DNA of 64,000 nt from Streptomyces sp. CG 926 (GCF_003148825.1 NZ_QGGZ01000008.1:365153-429152); one strand, 5' to 3'. Positions 1-9,389 are shown, counted from the stretch's first letter. Numbers and translations: made by a program. Notes: generated by a model from the sequence alone, not told the origin.

Positions 1-768
1 AAGCTGGAGGCCGAAGGCCTGGTCACGCACGCCACCGAGGGCGGGCGCAAGGTGTACTCGATCACCGACGCCGGCCGGGCCGAACTGGCAGACCGTGGTG
101 GCGAGCTGGCCGACCTGGAACTGGAGATCCGCGACTCGGTCACCGAGCTCGCCGCCGAGATCCGCGACGACGTCCGGGGCGCGGCGGGTGACCTGCGCCG
201 TGAGATGCGGGCCGCGGCCTCGGCCTCGGCGACCCAGGTCGAGGACGAGTCCTGGAAGGCGGCCAAGGAGGACCTGCGCAAGGCGCGGCAGGAGTGGAAG
301 GAACAGGCGCGCCGGGCGAAGGACGAGAGCCGCCGCGCCCGTGAGGAGGCGCAGCAGGCCCGCCGCCAGGCCAAGGAGGCCCAGGAGCGGGCCCGCGAGG
401 AGGTCCAGCGCATCGCGGGCCAGCTCCAGGAGCAGTTCGCCAAGTCCGGCGGCGTCCTCGGCAGTCTGGCCGGAGCCTGGCTCGGTGGCGGTACGCCGGG
501 TGCGGGCGCTGCCGCGGGCTCGGCCGGGGGTGCGGGCTCGGCGGGTGGTGCGGCGGCGGATCCGGTGGTGGACGGGGACTGGGCCGCCGACCTGGCGCCC
601 ACCGGTGACCCGGCCCGTGACCTGGACCGGCTGCTGGACCGCTTCCGCGACGAGGTCCGCGACGCGGCGCGGGACCGCGGGGTGACCGAGGCCCAGGTGG
701 CCGAGGCCCGCCGCCACCTGGAGGCGGCCTCCGGCCGGCTGGGAACCACGTTCGGGTCCAGGCCGTAG
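1..768 (+). CDS. PadR-family transcriptional regulator, 5'-truncated by window edge
   Basis: The reading frame is open from the first base, so the start lies upstream of the window. The visible N-terminus (LEAEGLV..GGRKVYSITDAG) is the wing and last helix of a PadR-type winged helix, which would sit in the missing part of the DNA-binding domain. It is followed by a long charged Ala/Glu/Arg-rich coiled-coil stretch (about residues 40-140) and a Gly/Ala-rich linker. Such long coiled tails are seen in Streptomyces PadR proteins and probably serve dimerisation. The regulated genes are not visible. PadR assignment rests on the short winged-helix remnant and is moderately secure. Confidence 0.75.
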   Translation, partial: KLEAEGLVTHATEGGRKVYSITDAGRAELADRGGELADLELEIRDSVTELAAEIRDDVRGAAGDLRREMRAAASASATQVEDESWKAAKEDLRKARQEWKEQARRAKDESRRAREEAQQARRQAKEAQERAREEVQRIAGQLQEQFAKSGGVLGSLAGAWLGGGTPGAGAAAGSAGGAGSAGGAAADPVVDGDWAADLAPTGDPARDLDRLLDRFRDEVRDAARDRGVTEAQVAEARRHLEAASGRLGTTFGSRP

Positions 769-790
769 CCCGTCCGCCGCACCGCGGCCG

Positions 791-889
791 GGGCGCCGCC
801 CCGGACCCCGCGCCTCAAACGCCGGCGGGGCTGTAGGTGCGGGCGCCGCCTCGGAGCCCGCGCCGCGAACGGCGGCGGGGCTGTGGGCG
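791..889. repeat. Two tandem copies of a 50-bp GC-rich intergenic repeat
   Basis: The stretches at 791-840 and 841-889 align in register with a 50-bp period. Both begin GGGCGCCGCC and carry a shared GGCGGGGCTGT block near the end. This resembles the common Streptomyces intergenic motif around CGCCTCAAACGCCGGCGGGGC. It lies between two convergent genes. Function unknown; it could form a stem. Confidence 0.6.
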
Positions 890-907
890 TGGGGCTCCGG
901 CGGGTGG

Positions 908-1480
908 TCAGGCGGCCAGGCTGGTTTCGGCTGTGGTGTAGGTGACGCCGTGGTCCGAGAGGACCTCGGCGACGGTGCCGGGGCGGGAGAGCAGGGCCAG
1001 CAGGAGGTGCAGGGTGCCGATGTGGTGGTCCTTGCGGCCCAGCGCGATGCGCAGGGACTGCTCCAGCACCTTCTTCGCACCCTCGGTGAAGGGGACGTGG
1101 TGGTTGCCGCCGCGATCGTCCCGCTCCGTACGCCCCAGGGCCGAGCGGATCGAGGTGCCCAGGGTCCGCCTGCGGGGCGCCGGGGTCGCGAGGACGCCCT
1201 CGCCGTGGGTCTCCTCGACGCGGGCGACGATCTCGGTGAGGTCGATGCCGAGTCCGGCCAGCGCCTCCTCGTCCGCCCGGGACATGCCGCCCCGACGGCG
1301 GGCCGCCGCGAGGTCGGCGGCCACCGCCGTGCGGTCCACGCCGAGCGGGTCCAGGGTGCCCAGGGCCAGCAGGGAGAGCAGCAGGTGCTCCTCGGTGACG
1401 GTGGCGGCCCCGCTCTGCCGGGCCTCGGTCACCGCCCCGGTCACGGTCGACCGGGCGTCGCGGGTGAAGCGTTCGAACAT
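908..1480 (-). CDS. Clp N-terminal (ClpA/B/C-type repeat) domain protein
   Basis: A 190-residue protein made only of a Clp amino-terminal domain: two Clp-type repeats are visible, one at the start (MFERFTRDARSTV..TEEHLLLSLLAL) and one in the second half (AKKVLEQSLRIALG..IGTLHLLLALL). There is no AAA ATPase module, so it cannot unfold substrates itself; by family it may act as an adaptor or a decoy for Clp ATPases. The ATG at 1480 overlaps the stop of the upstream HTH gene (TGATG), so the two are translationally coupled in one operon. A longer upstream extension in this frame would overlap the HTH gene and was not chosen. Confidence 0.85.
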   Translation of the reverse strand: MFERFTRDARSTVTGAVTEARQSGAATVTEEHLLLSLLALGTLDPLGVDRTAVAADLAAARRRGGMSRADEEALAGLGIDLTEIVARVEETHGEGVLATPAPRRRTLGTSIRSALGRTERDDRGGNHHVPFTEGAKKVLEQSLRIALGRKDHHIGTLHLLLALLSRPGTVAEVLSDHGVTYTTAETSLAA

Positions 1481-1689
1481 CAGAGCCTCCCGTATTTCTT
1501 GTGCACGGCCTGCCGGCTGACGCCCAACTCGGCCGCGATCTCCTGCCAGGACCATCCCTGCGCGCGGGCACTGCGTACCTGTACGCCCTCCAGCTGCTCC
1601 AGCAGCCTGCGGAGGGCGGCCACGGCACGCAGACCCACGCGCGGGTCACGGTCACCGGCCCGCTCGGCGAGATCAGTGGCTTCGGTCAT
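1480..1689 (-). CDS. Small helix-turn-helix DNA-binding protein
   Basis: A 69-residue protein whose C-terminal half is a clear HTH (GWSWQEIAAELGVSRQAVHKKYG, given here only as its core WQEIAAELGVSRQAVHKK). It is the first gene of a two-gene operon with the Clp N-domain protein. I start at the ATG at 1689; an ATG at 1725 would add 12 residues but lies inside one of two inverted repeats just upstream, which look like its own operators. No good ribosome site precedes 1689, so the message may be leaderless. Likely an autoregulator that links expression of the Clp-domain partner to an unknown signal. Confidence 0.8.
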   Translation of the reverse strand: MTEATDLAERAGDRDPRVGLRAVAALRRLLEQLEGVQVRSARAQGWSWQEIAAELGVSRQAVHKKYGRL

Positions 1690-1693
1690 GGAT

Positions 1694-1736
1694 GTCAATG
1701 TAGGTTGACGCGGGAGGTTCGTCAACCCTGGTTGAC
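1694..1736 (-). promoter_or_regulatory. Paired inverted-repeat operators in front of the HTH gene
   Basis: Two 16-bp dyads sit immediately upstream of the HTH start: GTCAACCCTGGTTGAC at 1721-1736 is perfect (7-bp arms, 2-bp spacer), and GTCAATGTAGGTTGAC at 1694-1709 is a near-perfect copy. Their centres are 27 bp apart. The position suggests autoregulation by the HTH protein. No experimental link is visible. Confidence 0.6.
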
Positions 1737-1737
1737 A

Positions 1738-2700
1738 TCAAGGGGTGAGGACGATCTTTCCGAAGAGGTCGCCCGACGCGAGCTTCTCGAACCCCTCCCG
1801 CGCCCGGTCCAGCGGCAGCACCTCGTCGATGACCGGCCGCAGCCCGGTGGTCGCGCAGAAGGCGAGGAGGTCCTCCAGCTCGTCCTTCGAGCCCATCGTC
1901 GAGCCGACCACCTTCAGCTCCAGGAAGAAGATCCGGGTCAGCTCGGCGTGCGCGGGGCGGTCGCCGCTCGTGGCGCCGGAGATCACCAGGGTGCCGCCCG
2001 GGCGCAGGGACTTCACGGAGTGGGACCAGGTGGCCGCGCCCACCGTCTCGATCACCGCGTCCACCCGCTGCGGCAGCCGCGCGCCCGGCTCGAAGGCCTC
2101 CACCGCGCCCAGCTCCACGGCCCGCTTGCGCTTGGCCTCGTCCCGGCTCGTGGCGAACACCCGCAGGCCGGCCGCCTTGCCGAGGGCGATCGCGGCGGTC
2201 GCGACACCGCCGCCGGCGCCCTGCACCAGGACGGAGTCCCCGGGGCGTACCCCGGCGTTGGTGAACAGCATCCGGTACGCCGTCAGCCAGGCCGTCGGAA
2301 GGCAGGCCGCCTCCTCGAAGGTCAGCTCGGCGGGCTTGCGCAGCACGTTCCAGGCGGGGACGGTCACCTGCTCGGCGAAGGTCCCCTGGTAGCGCTCGGT
2401 CAGGATCGAGCGCGGCTCGTCCGGGCCGACCCCGTGGCCGCTCTGGCCGATCACGGAGTGCAGGACGACCTCGTTGCCGTCCTGGTCGATCCCGGCGGCG
2501 TCGCAGCCGAGGATCATCGGGAGTCTTTCCTCGCCGAGACCGACCCCGCGCAGCGACCACAGGTCGTGGTGGTTGAGGGAGGCGGCCTTGACGTTCACGG
2601 TCACCCAGCCGGGCCGGGCCTCGGGAGCCGGGCGGTCGCCCAGCTCAAGGCCGTTCAGCGGCTGGTCACGGTCGATTCGGGCGGCGTAGGCAGCGAACAT
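1738..2700 (-). CDS. Zinc-type alcohol dehydrogenase / quinone oxidoreductase-like MDR protein
   Basis: A 320-residue medium-chain dehydrogenase/reductase. The N-terminal GroES-like fold (ASLNHHDLWSLRG) is followed by the Rossmann cofactor site VLVQGAGGGVATAAIALG, typical of NADPH binding. The structural-zinc cysteines of true alcohol dehydrogenases are not seen, which favours a zinc-independent quinone oxidoreductase-like enzyme. It would reduce an unsaturated carbonyl or quinone in the cytoplasm; the substrate is not predictable. ATG start at 2700. It stands alone, with a terminator hairpin of the upstream malic enzyme gene before it. Confidence 0.88.
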   Translation of the reverse strand: MFAAYAARIDRDQPLNGLELGDRPAPEARPGWVTVNVKAASLNHHDLWSLRGVGLGEERLPMILGCDAAGIDQDGNEVVLHSVIGQSGHGVGPDEPRSILTERYQGTFAEQVTVPAWNVLRKPAELTFEEAACLPTAWLTAYRMLFTNAGVRPGDSVLVQGAGGGVATAAIALGKAAGLRVFATSRDEAKRKRAVELGAVEAFEPGARLPQRVDAVIETVGAATWSHSVKSLRPGGTLVISGATSGDRPAHAELTRIFFLELKVVGSTMGSKDELEDLLAFCATTGLRPVIDEVLPLDRAREGFEKLASGDLFGKIVLTP

Positions 2701-2793
2701 GCGGCGACGCTACCGCTCGGTAGGGGCCGGGTTCCAGACCTCCCGGGACCGCACGGGTGAGGCCTTCGTCGCACCCGCGCGCCGCCGGGGCAA

Positions 2794-2833
2794 CGCAGAG
2801 GCCCGGCCGGAGGGTTCCGGTCGGGCCTCTGCG
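2794..2833 (-). terminator. Intrinsic-type hairpin after the malic enzyme gene
   Basis: The arms CGCAGAGGCCCG (2794-2805) and CGGGCCTCTGCG (2822-2833) pair perfectly and extend inward through CCGGA/TCCGG with one G-U pair, giving about 18 base pairs around a 4-base loop. It lies 20 bp past the malic enzyme stop. No U-tract follows, as is usual in Streptomyces. Confidence 0.75.
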
Positions 2834-2853
2834 CGTACAGCTCGGCTCCGGTC

Positions 2854-4056
2854 TCAGCCCAGGCGGGCGACTCCGTCGGCCTTGGCCGCGGCGGCCACGG
2901 CCGTGGCGACGGCCTCGGCGACGCGCTCGTCGAACGGCGACGGGATCACGTAGTCGGCGGCGAGCTCGTCACCCACGACGCCGGCGATGGCGTCGGCGGC
3001 GGCGATCTTCATGCCCTCGGTGATCCGGGTGGCACGCACCTTGAGGGCGCCCGCGAAGATGCCCGGGAACGCCAGCACGTTGTTGATCTGGTTCGGGAAG
3101 TCGCTGCGGCCCGTGGCCACGACCGCCGCGTACTTGTGCGCGACGTCCGGGTGGACCTCCGGGTTCGGGTTGGCCATGGCGAAGACGAACGCGTCCTTCG
3201 CCATCGAGGCCACCGCCTCCTCCGGGACCGTACCGCCGGAGACGCCGATGAAGACGTCCGCGCCGTTCAGCGCGGTCTCCAGGGAGCCCGTCTGCCCGGT
3301 CTTGTTCGTCAGGCCCGCGATCTCCGCCTTGACGTCCGTCAGGTCGGAGCGGTCCGCGGACACGACGCCCTTGCGGTCGGTGACGCAGACGTCGCCGATG
3401 CCCGCGTCCACGAGGATCTTGGCGATCGCGATACCGGCCGCGCCGGCGCCCGAGATCACGGCGCGCAGGTCGCCGAGGGTGCGACCCGTCAGCTTCGCGG
3501 CGTTGCGCAGCGCGGCGAGCGTCACGATGGCCGTGCCGTGCTGGTCGTCGTGGAAGATCGGGATGTCCAGCGCCTCCTGGAGGCGGCGCTCGATCTCGAA
3601 GCAGCGGGGCGCCGAGATGTCCTCGAGGTTCACGCCGCCGAAGGACGGGGCGAGACGGATGACCGTCTCGATGATCTCGTCCGTGTCCTTGGTGGCGAGC
3701 GCGATCGGAACCGCGTCCACCCCACCGAACTGCTTGAAGAGAATGGCCTTGCCCTCCATGACCGGGAGGGAGGCCTCGGGACCGATGTCACCGAGTCCGA
3801 GCACGGCCGTACCGTCGGTGACGACGGCGACCACGTTGGACTTCCAGGTGTACTCGTTCACCAGCTCCGGCTGCTCGGCGATGGCGCTGCACACCTTCGC
3901 CACGCCGGGCGTGTAGGCGAGGGAGAGGTCATCCTTGTTGGTGACCGGCACTGTGGCCTGGATGGCCATCTTGCCGCCCCGGTGCAGCGCGAACACCGCG
4001 TCCGGGTTGTTGTCCGTGACGCTGTCACTGCGAGGGTTGAAGATTTCCGCTGCCAC
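2854..4056 (-). CDS. NAD-dependent malic enzyme
   Basis: A 400-residue short-type bacterial malic enzyme that oxidatively decarboxylates malate to pyruvate with reduction of NAD(P), feeding gluconeogenesis and NADPH or pyruvate supply. Visible signatures are SLAYTPGVAKVC near the N-terminus (substrate loop), HDDQHGTAIV (metal and malate site) and the Rossmann site ISGAGAAGIAIAKIL, then MANPNPEVHP. I start at GTG 4056, with AAGGGG about 9 bases upstream; the open frame runs further upstream but without family similarity. It lacks the phosphotransacetylase-like C-terminal domain of long MaeB proteins. Monocistronic, ended by the hairpin at 2794-2833. Confidence 0.93.
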   Translation of the reverse strand: MAAEIFNPRSDSVTDNNPDAVFALHRGGKMAIQATVPVTNKDDLSLAYTPGVAKVCSAIAEQPELVNEYTWKSNVVAVVTDGTAVLGLGDIGPEASLPVMEGKAILFKQFGGVDAVPIALATKDTDEIIETVIRLAPSFGGVNLEDISAPRCFEIERRLQEALDIPIFHDDQHGTAIVTLAALRNAAKLTGRTLGDLRAVISGAGAAGIAIAKILVDAGIGDVCVTDRKGVVSADRSDLTDVKAEIAGLTNKTGQTGSLETALNGADVFIGVSGGTVPEEAVASMAKDAFVFAMANPNPEVHPDVAHKYAAVVATGRSDFPNQINNVLAFPGIFAGALKVRATRITEGMKIAAADAIAGVVGDELAADYVIPSPFDERVAEAVATAVAAAAKADGVARLG

Positions 4057-4582
4057 TTCGTGTGACCCCTTAAGTCCTTTGAATCGTTGAGGGTGGCCAC
4101 TCCTGGTTAAGGGGTGGGCGGGCACCGCGTCCGTACTCCGCGTCGACGGTTGGCCCGTCTCCGCGGAGGGGAGGTTCGTACGCGCGGGCGCGCCGCACGC
4201 GCGCCCTGAGCCCCGGATGAGGGGTGTAAGGATCTGTTCTACCCGAAGAACGCTCGCCCAGACGAGTCGATTCCCGCTCAACTGTAGGTCCCTTGCCCGG
4301 CTTTTGGCGAAAAGTCCAAACCTTGCCGTCCAGTGGGCGAGACGCCCCGTAGAAACTGCGGCAAAACCAGCAGGTCACAGCAGTATCTGCGGCCACGAAC
4401 CCCCTTCTCCGCAGTCCTGTTGGGCTACCCCGGGCGCCCGTTATGCGATTTTGACCTGACGGGCACCCTGAATGTCTCAGTCCGAATGGCAAGATGCCGT
4501 AATCACACAAGGTCGCGACACTCGATGGTGCGTGTTCGACCGTTTTTCGTTGCTTTTCCACCAGCGCCGGAGGAACCAAGCC
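4057..4582. other. Divergent intergenic region between malic enzyme and ABC transporter genes
   Basis: A 526-bp stretch with no convincing gene on either strand. It must hold the promoters for the malic enzyme (leftward) and the transporter operon (rightward). TTGACC at 4451-4456 resembles a -35 box but I see no well-spaced -10 partner. The part near 4440-4560 is less GC-rich than its surroundings, consistent with regulatory DNA. Confidence 0.5.
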
Positions 4583-5545
4583 ATGACCGCTAGCACCACC
4601 CGTCGTACGACCGCCGCACGGTCCCGGATCGCCGCGGTCGGCGCGATCGCGGTCGCGGGCACCCTGATCCTCACCGGCTGTGGTGACCAGACCGACAAGG
4701 CCTCCAGCACCCCGTCGGGCGCGGCTGCCAACAGCAGCGCGCCGCTCTTCTCCAAGCTCCCGAAGAAGATCCAGGACGCCGGTGTCATCAAGGTCGGCAC
4801 GGACGCCACCTACGCGCCGATGGAGTTCACCGAGGGTGGCAAGATCGTCGGTGTCGACCCCGACGTGGCGGCGGCCATGGCCAAGCAGCTCGGCGTGCAG
4901 TTCAAGTTCGAGTCCGGCACCTTCGACACGCTGATCGGCAGCATGCAGACGGGCCGTAGCGACCTGGTCATGTCCTCGCTCACCGACACCAAGGCCCGTC
5001 AGGAGGGCCTGGACGACAAGGGCGCCAAGACCGGTGCCGGTGTCGACTTCGTCGACTACTTCTCCGCCTCCACCGGCATCCTGGTCAAGAAGGGCAACCC
5101 GGACGGCATCAAGACCCTCGACGACCTGTGCGGCAAGACGGTCGCCGTGCAGCGTGGCACCACGTACGAGGAGTCGGCCAAGACCCAGGCCGAGAAGTGC
5201 AAGACGGACGGCAAGGGCGAGCTCAAGGTCGAGTCCTTCCCGACCGACGCCGAGGCCCAGACCCGAGTGAAGGCCGGCGGCGCCGCCGCGGACCTGAACG
5301 ACTCCCCGGTCGCCGCGTACATCGCGCAGACCGCCGGTGGTGGCAAGGAGTTCGAGGCCATCGCCAACCCGACCGACGCCGGTCTCTTCGGCATCGCGGT
5401 GGACAAGAAGAACACCCAGCTGCGCGACGCGCTCAAGGAAGCCCTTGACGCGGTCATCAAGGACGGCACCTACAAGACCGCCCTGGACAAGTGGAACGCG
5501 GGCTCCGGCGCCGTGACCGAGGCCAAGATCAACGCCGGTTCCTGA
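4583..5545 (+). CDS. Polar amino acid ABC transporter, solute-binding lipoprotein
   Basis: A 320-residue extracellular binding protein of family 3. The N-terminal signal peptide ends in the lipobox LILTGC, so the protein is anchored by lipidated cysteine to the outside of the membrane. The mature domain begins with IKVGTDATYAPMEF, typical of glutamate/glutamine/polar amino acid binders, and contains the phase VDPDVAAAMAKQLGV. ATG 4583 has a strong GGAGG site about 10 bases upstream. It is the first gene of a three-gene operon with permease and ATPase, 39 bp before the permease. Exact substrate cannot be read from sequence; a polar or acidic amino acid is likely. Confidence 0.92.
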   Translation: MTASTTRRTTAARSRIAAVGAIAVAGTLILTGCGDQTDKASSTPSGAAANSSAPLFSKLPKKIQDAGVIKVGTDATYAPMEFTEGGKIVGVDPDVAAAMAKQLGVQFKFESGTFDTLIGSMQTGRSDLVMSSLTDTKARQEGLDDKGAKTGAGVDFVDYFSASTGILVKKGNPDGIKTLDDLCGKTVAVQRGTTYEESAKTQAEKCKTDGKGELKVESFPTDAEAQTRVKAGGAAADLNDSPVAAYIAQTAGGGKEFEAIANPTDAGLFGIAVDKKNTQLRDALKEALDAVIKDGTYKTALDKWNAGSGAVTEAKINAGS

Positions 5546-5584
5546 TCTCCGCGTACCACCGCAGCACACTGAAGGGCAGTCACT

Positions 5585-6525
5585 GTGACTGACAAGCTCG
5601 ACAAGGTCCCGGGCCCGGCGGACACCCCGCCGGCCGGGGCCGTACCCCCCGAGGCCATCCGCGCCATCCCGGTCCGCCACTACGGTCGCTGGATCAGTGC
5701 CGTGGTCGTCATCGGCCTGGTCGTGGCTCTCGTCGTCGCCTTCTCGCAGGGCAACGTGCGCTGGGCCACCGTGCCGGAGAAGCTGTTCGACCCGACGATC
5801 CTCCGTGGTGTCGTCAACACGGTCTGGATCAGCATCACCTCGATGGCCCTGGGCCTGGTCCTCGGTATCCTCTTCGCCGTCATGCGGCTCTCGAAGAACC
5901 CGGTGACCAGCACCATCGCCTGGTTCTACATCTGGCTGTTCCGCGGCACCCCGGTGTACGTGCAGCTGCTGATCTGGTTCAACCTCGCCCTGATCTTCCC
6001 GATCCTGAACCTCGGGTTCTACAAGGACGAGATGACCCAGGTCATGACGCCCTTCCTGGCCGCCCTGCTGGGTCTCGGCCTGAACGAGGGCGCGTACATG
6101 GCGGAGATCGTCCGCGCCGGCATCCAGTCGGTCGACGAGGGCCAGACCGAGGCCTCGCACGCCCTCGGCATGACCCGCACGCAGACGATGCGCCGCGTCG
6201 TGCTGCCGCAGGCCATGCGGGTGATCGTGCCGCCGTCGGGCAACGAGTTCATCAACATGCTCAAGACCTCGTCGCTCGTGGTCGCCGTGCAGTACTTCGA
6301 CCTGCTGCGCGCCGCCCAGGACATCGCCTCGACCTCGTTCGCGGTGATGGAGATGTTCTTCGTCGCGTCGATCTGGTACCTCGCCCTGACCAGCGTCTTC
6401 AGCGTCGGCCAGTACTACCTGGAGCGCCGCTACGCCCGTGGCGCGCTCCGCTCGCTGCCGCCGACGCCGCTGCAGAAGATCAAGGCGAAACTGTCCAGCT
6501 TCTCGAACCGCAAGGCGGTGGCCTG

Positions 6526-6526
<1 letters not shown>
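5585..6526 (+). CDS. Polar amino acid ABC transporter permease
   Basis: A 313-residue HisM/GlnP-type permease. After a cytoplasmic N-terminus rich in Pro there is a membrane segment (AVVVIGLVVALVVAF) and then the permease core with several further segments. The EAA loop that contacts the ATPase is visible as EASHALGMTRTQTMRRVVLPQAM (core EASHALGMTRTQTMRRV). GTG start at 5585 with AAGGG upstream. Only one permease is present, so the transporter probably uses a homodimer. The stop overlaps the ATPase start (TGATG), showing translational coupling. Confidence 0.92.
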
Positions 6527-7290
<764 letters not shown>

Positions 7291-7299
7291 CTCGCACAG

Positions 7300-7338
7300 G
7301 CTGAGGGGCGGTACGGGTTCCCCGTACCGCCCCTCAGC
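7300..7338. terminator. Strong bidirectional terminator hairpin
   Basis: A perfect 18-bp stem with a 3-base loop: the left arm 7300-7317 (GCTGAGGGGCGGTACGGG) pairs with 7321-7338. It lies between the 3' ends of the rightward transporter operon and the leftward methyltransferase gene, so it can serve both. Confidence 0.85.
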
Positions 7339-7361
7339 TGTTTCCCGGGAACCGGGATTTC

Positions 7362-8177
7362 CTACTTCAGGCCTAGGACCAGGGCGTCCGAGGGGGAGCG
7401 CCAGACCGTACGGGCCTCCGCGAAGCCCACCGCGCGCAGGGTCTCGGCGTGCCAGGCCGCGGAGGGGGTGTCGCCGTCCGCGTGCTCCCCGTAGATCTCG
7501 AAGCGCCGCTCCACCTGCTCGGCCAGCGCCGGCTCGGCGCCCGCCAGGGCCCACCACTCGCGCCAGTCGACCGCCCCGGTCGCCTTGGCCCGGTCCATGC
7601 CGGCGTGCCGGTGCGCGTGCTCGGCGGCGTCGATGCGCGGGGTGGCCGGGTCGGGCATGTGGTCGGCGTTCATGAACACCCCGCCCGGGGCCAGGAGCGG
7701 TGCGAGCTGCCCGTACAGGACGGCCAGCTCCTCGCTCGGCAGCCAGTGCAGGGCGGTGGCCGTCAGGATCGCGTCGTAGGTGGTGTGGGGGAGGGCGGCG
7801 CGCCAGTTGGGGTCCTTGAGGTCGGCGGTGACGAAAGTGACGCGTGCGTCACCCGCGAAGTGCCCCTCGGCGATGGTCAACAGGGCCGGGTCGAGATCGA
7901 CGCCCGTACTGGTGGCTTCCGGGAACCTCTTGAGGACGCGGTCCGTGATACTTCCCGTACCGCATGCGAGATCCAGCACCCGGGGGGCGGGTCCCACGAG
8001 TGCCTCGACCATGTCCAGCATCACGCGGAACCGCTCCTCGCGGTCGGGCATGTACCACTCCTGCTGCCGGTCCCAGCTGTCCTGCCAGGCCTGCCAGTCG
8101 GTCGTGCCCGCCGCTTCGGTCGTACCCGCCGTGGCCGCCGTGCTCGCCGTGTCCGCCGTGTCCGCCGTATCCGTCAT
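7362..8177 (-). CDS. Class I SAM-dependent methyltransferase
   Basis: A 271-residue protein with the SAM-binding motif I VLDLACGTGSITDRVL and a following acidic residue in STGVDLDPALL. Motif order is that of the Methyltransf_25/UbiE-like class. The acceptor is unknown. ATG 8177 has GGAGGGG just upstream. The first 25 residues are an odd Thr/Ala/Asp repeat (TADTADTAST..), encoded by a 9-bp slippage-prone repeat at about 8130-8176, so length of this leader may vary between strains. Divergent from the CGNR gene, 82 bp away. Confidence 0.85.
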   Translation of the reverse strand: MTDTADTADTASTAATAGTTEAAGTTDWQAWQDSWDRQQEWYMPDREERFRVMLDMVEALVGPAPRVLDLACGTGSITDRVLKRFPEATSTGVDLDPALLTIAEGHFAGDARVTFVTADLKDPNWRAALPHTTYDAILTATALHWLPSEELAVLYGQLAPLLAPGGVFMNADHMPDPATPRIDAAEHAHRHAGMDRAKATGAVDWREWWALAGAEPALAEQVERRFEIYGEHADGDTPSAAWHAETLRAVGFAEARTVWRSPSDALVLGLK

Positions 8178-8259
8178 CCCGAACCCCTCCACACGTAATA
8201 CCCTCGAAGACGTCTCAGCCGTTACCGGAGACACTAATCCGCAGCCGTAAGGACTACAA

Positions 8260-8889
8260 GTGGAACTGGCCCATTACTCGGACTTCGCCGTGCGCCTGGT
8301 CAACACCGAGGAGCCGGCCCGCAACAAGGACGCGCTCACCTCGGTGGACGCCGTCCGCGCCCTGTTCGGCGCCAGTCAGCAGATGGCGCGCCGCGTCACC
8401 GACGGTGACGTCACCCGCTTCCGCAACGTCCGCGGCCGCCTGCGTTCCGTCTTCGAGGCCGCCGACGGTGGCGACGAGGTCCTCGCGGTCGACCTGCTGA
8501 ACTCGCTGCTCATGGAGTTCCCCGTCAGCCCCCAGGTGTCCGGCCACGAGACCCTCGCCGACGACGGCCGCCCCGACTGGCACATCCACCTCGCCGAGCA
8601 CCCCTCGAACGCCTCTGCGGGCTACGCCGCCATGGCCGCCATGGGCCTGGCCTTCGCCCTCACCGAGCACGGCCCCGACCGCCTCGGCCTGTGCCAGGCC
8701 GCGCCCTGCCGCAACGCCTACCTCGACACCTCCACCAACCGCTCCCGGCGCTACTGCTCCGACCGCTGCGCCACCCGGGCGAACGTCGCCGCCTACCGCG
8801 CCCGCAAGCGACTGGAGGCCGAGGCGTCCGCCCACAGCGGGCGCAGCGCCGAGGCCGCCCAGGACAGCCGGGCCCTCAGCGAACGCTGA
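8260..8889 (+). CDS. CGNR zinc-finger / ABATE-domain protein, probable regulator
   Basis: A 209-residue protein with an N-terminal ABATE (stress-linked, ligand-binding-like) domain and a C-terminal CGNR-type zinc finger: CQAAPC..DTSTNRSRRYCSDRC..RARKR. The cysteines are conserved but the eponymous CGNR is CATR here. Members are presumed DNA-binding transcription regulators. GTG start at 8260. Its last 97 bases overlap the sodX gene on the opposite strand; both reading frames look genuine. Confidence 0.85.
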   Translation: MELAHYSDFAVRLVNTEEPARNKDALTSVDAVRALFGASQQMARRVTDGDVTRFRNVRGRLRSVFEAADGGDEVLAVDLLNSLLMEFPVSPQVSGHETLADDGRPDWHIHLAEHPSNASAGYAAMAAMGLAFALTEHGPDRLGLCQAAPCRNAYLDTSTNRSRRYCSDRCATRANVAAYRARKRLEAEASAHSGRSAEAAQDSRALSER

Positions 8890-9218
8890 TCCTCCTCGCG
8901 CGGCCGGAACCGCAGCACCGCCGTGGCCAGCACCAGATCGGCGGGCACCGGCCCGAAGACGGTGCTGTCGCCGGGCACCTCGTTGAACGGGTTGTCGCCG
9001 AGCACCCACCAGCTGCCGCCCGGCCGCCGCTCCACCGCGCGCTTGACCACCAGCAGGTCCTGCTGGAGCGGATGCCGCAGCACCACCACGTCGCCCGGCC
9101 GTACGGCGGCCCCGTACCGGACCAGGAGCCGGTCCCCGTTCAGCAGCGTGGGCACCATCGAAGGCCCCGTCACCTCCACCACCTCGAACCGCTTGCGCGG
9201 GCGCCCGTTCTCCACCAT
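8793..9218 (-). CDS. sodX: Nickel-type superoxide dismutase maturation protease
   Basis: A 141-residue S26 (signal peptidase I-like) protease without a membrane anchor. It is predicted to remove the leader of SodN to expose the nickel-binding N-terminus. The catalytic serine is in VTGPSMVPTL (Ser20) and the general-base lysine in LLVVKRAVERR (Lys59), followed by the GDNP motif (VLGDNPFNEVPGDST). ATG 9218 has GAGGA in front. It is divergent from sodN with 171 bp between, the usual actinobacterial arrangement. The 3' end overlaps the CGNR gene antisense by 97 bp. Confidence 0.93.
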   Translation of the reverse strand: MVENGRPRKRFEVVEVTGPSMVPTLLNGDRLLVRYGAAVRPGDVVVLRHPLQQDLLVVKRAVERRPGGSWWVLGDNPFNEVPGDSTVFGPVPADLVLATAVLRFRPREEDQRSLRARLSWAASALRPLWADASASSRLRAR

Positions 9219-9389
9219 GTGTGTCCTCCTCGTCACCCCCGCATGCTGCCGCACGGGTCCGTACATTCGCTCACCGGTCCGGCCGCGCCCCTGGACTTTT
9301 GTCCTAAGCCCATGGGGGCGCCCGCGAAATCCGGTTGTTCAGCGAGTAATCTCCCCCTTGAGAAGACGATCACGAGGAGGACAAACTCC

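Noticed and set aside
4070..6160. 700-codon minus-strand open frame across the ABC transporter genes
   Set aside because: Antisense shadow of the binding protein and permease genes; no recognised domain.
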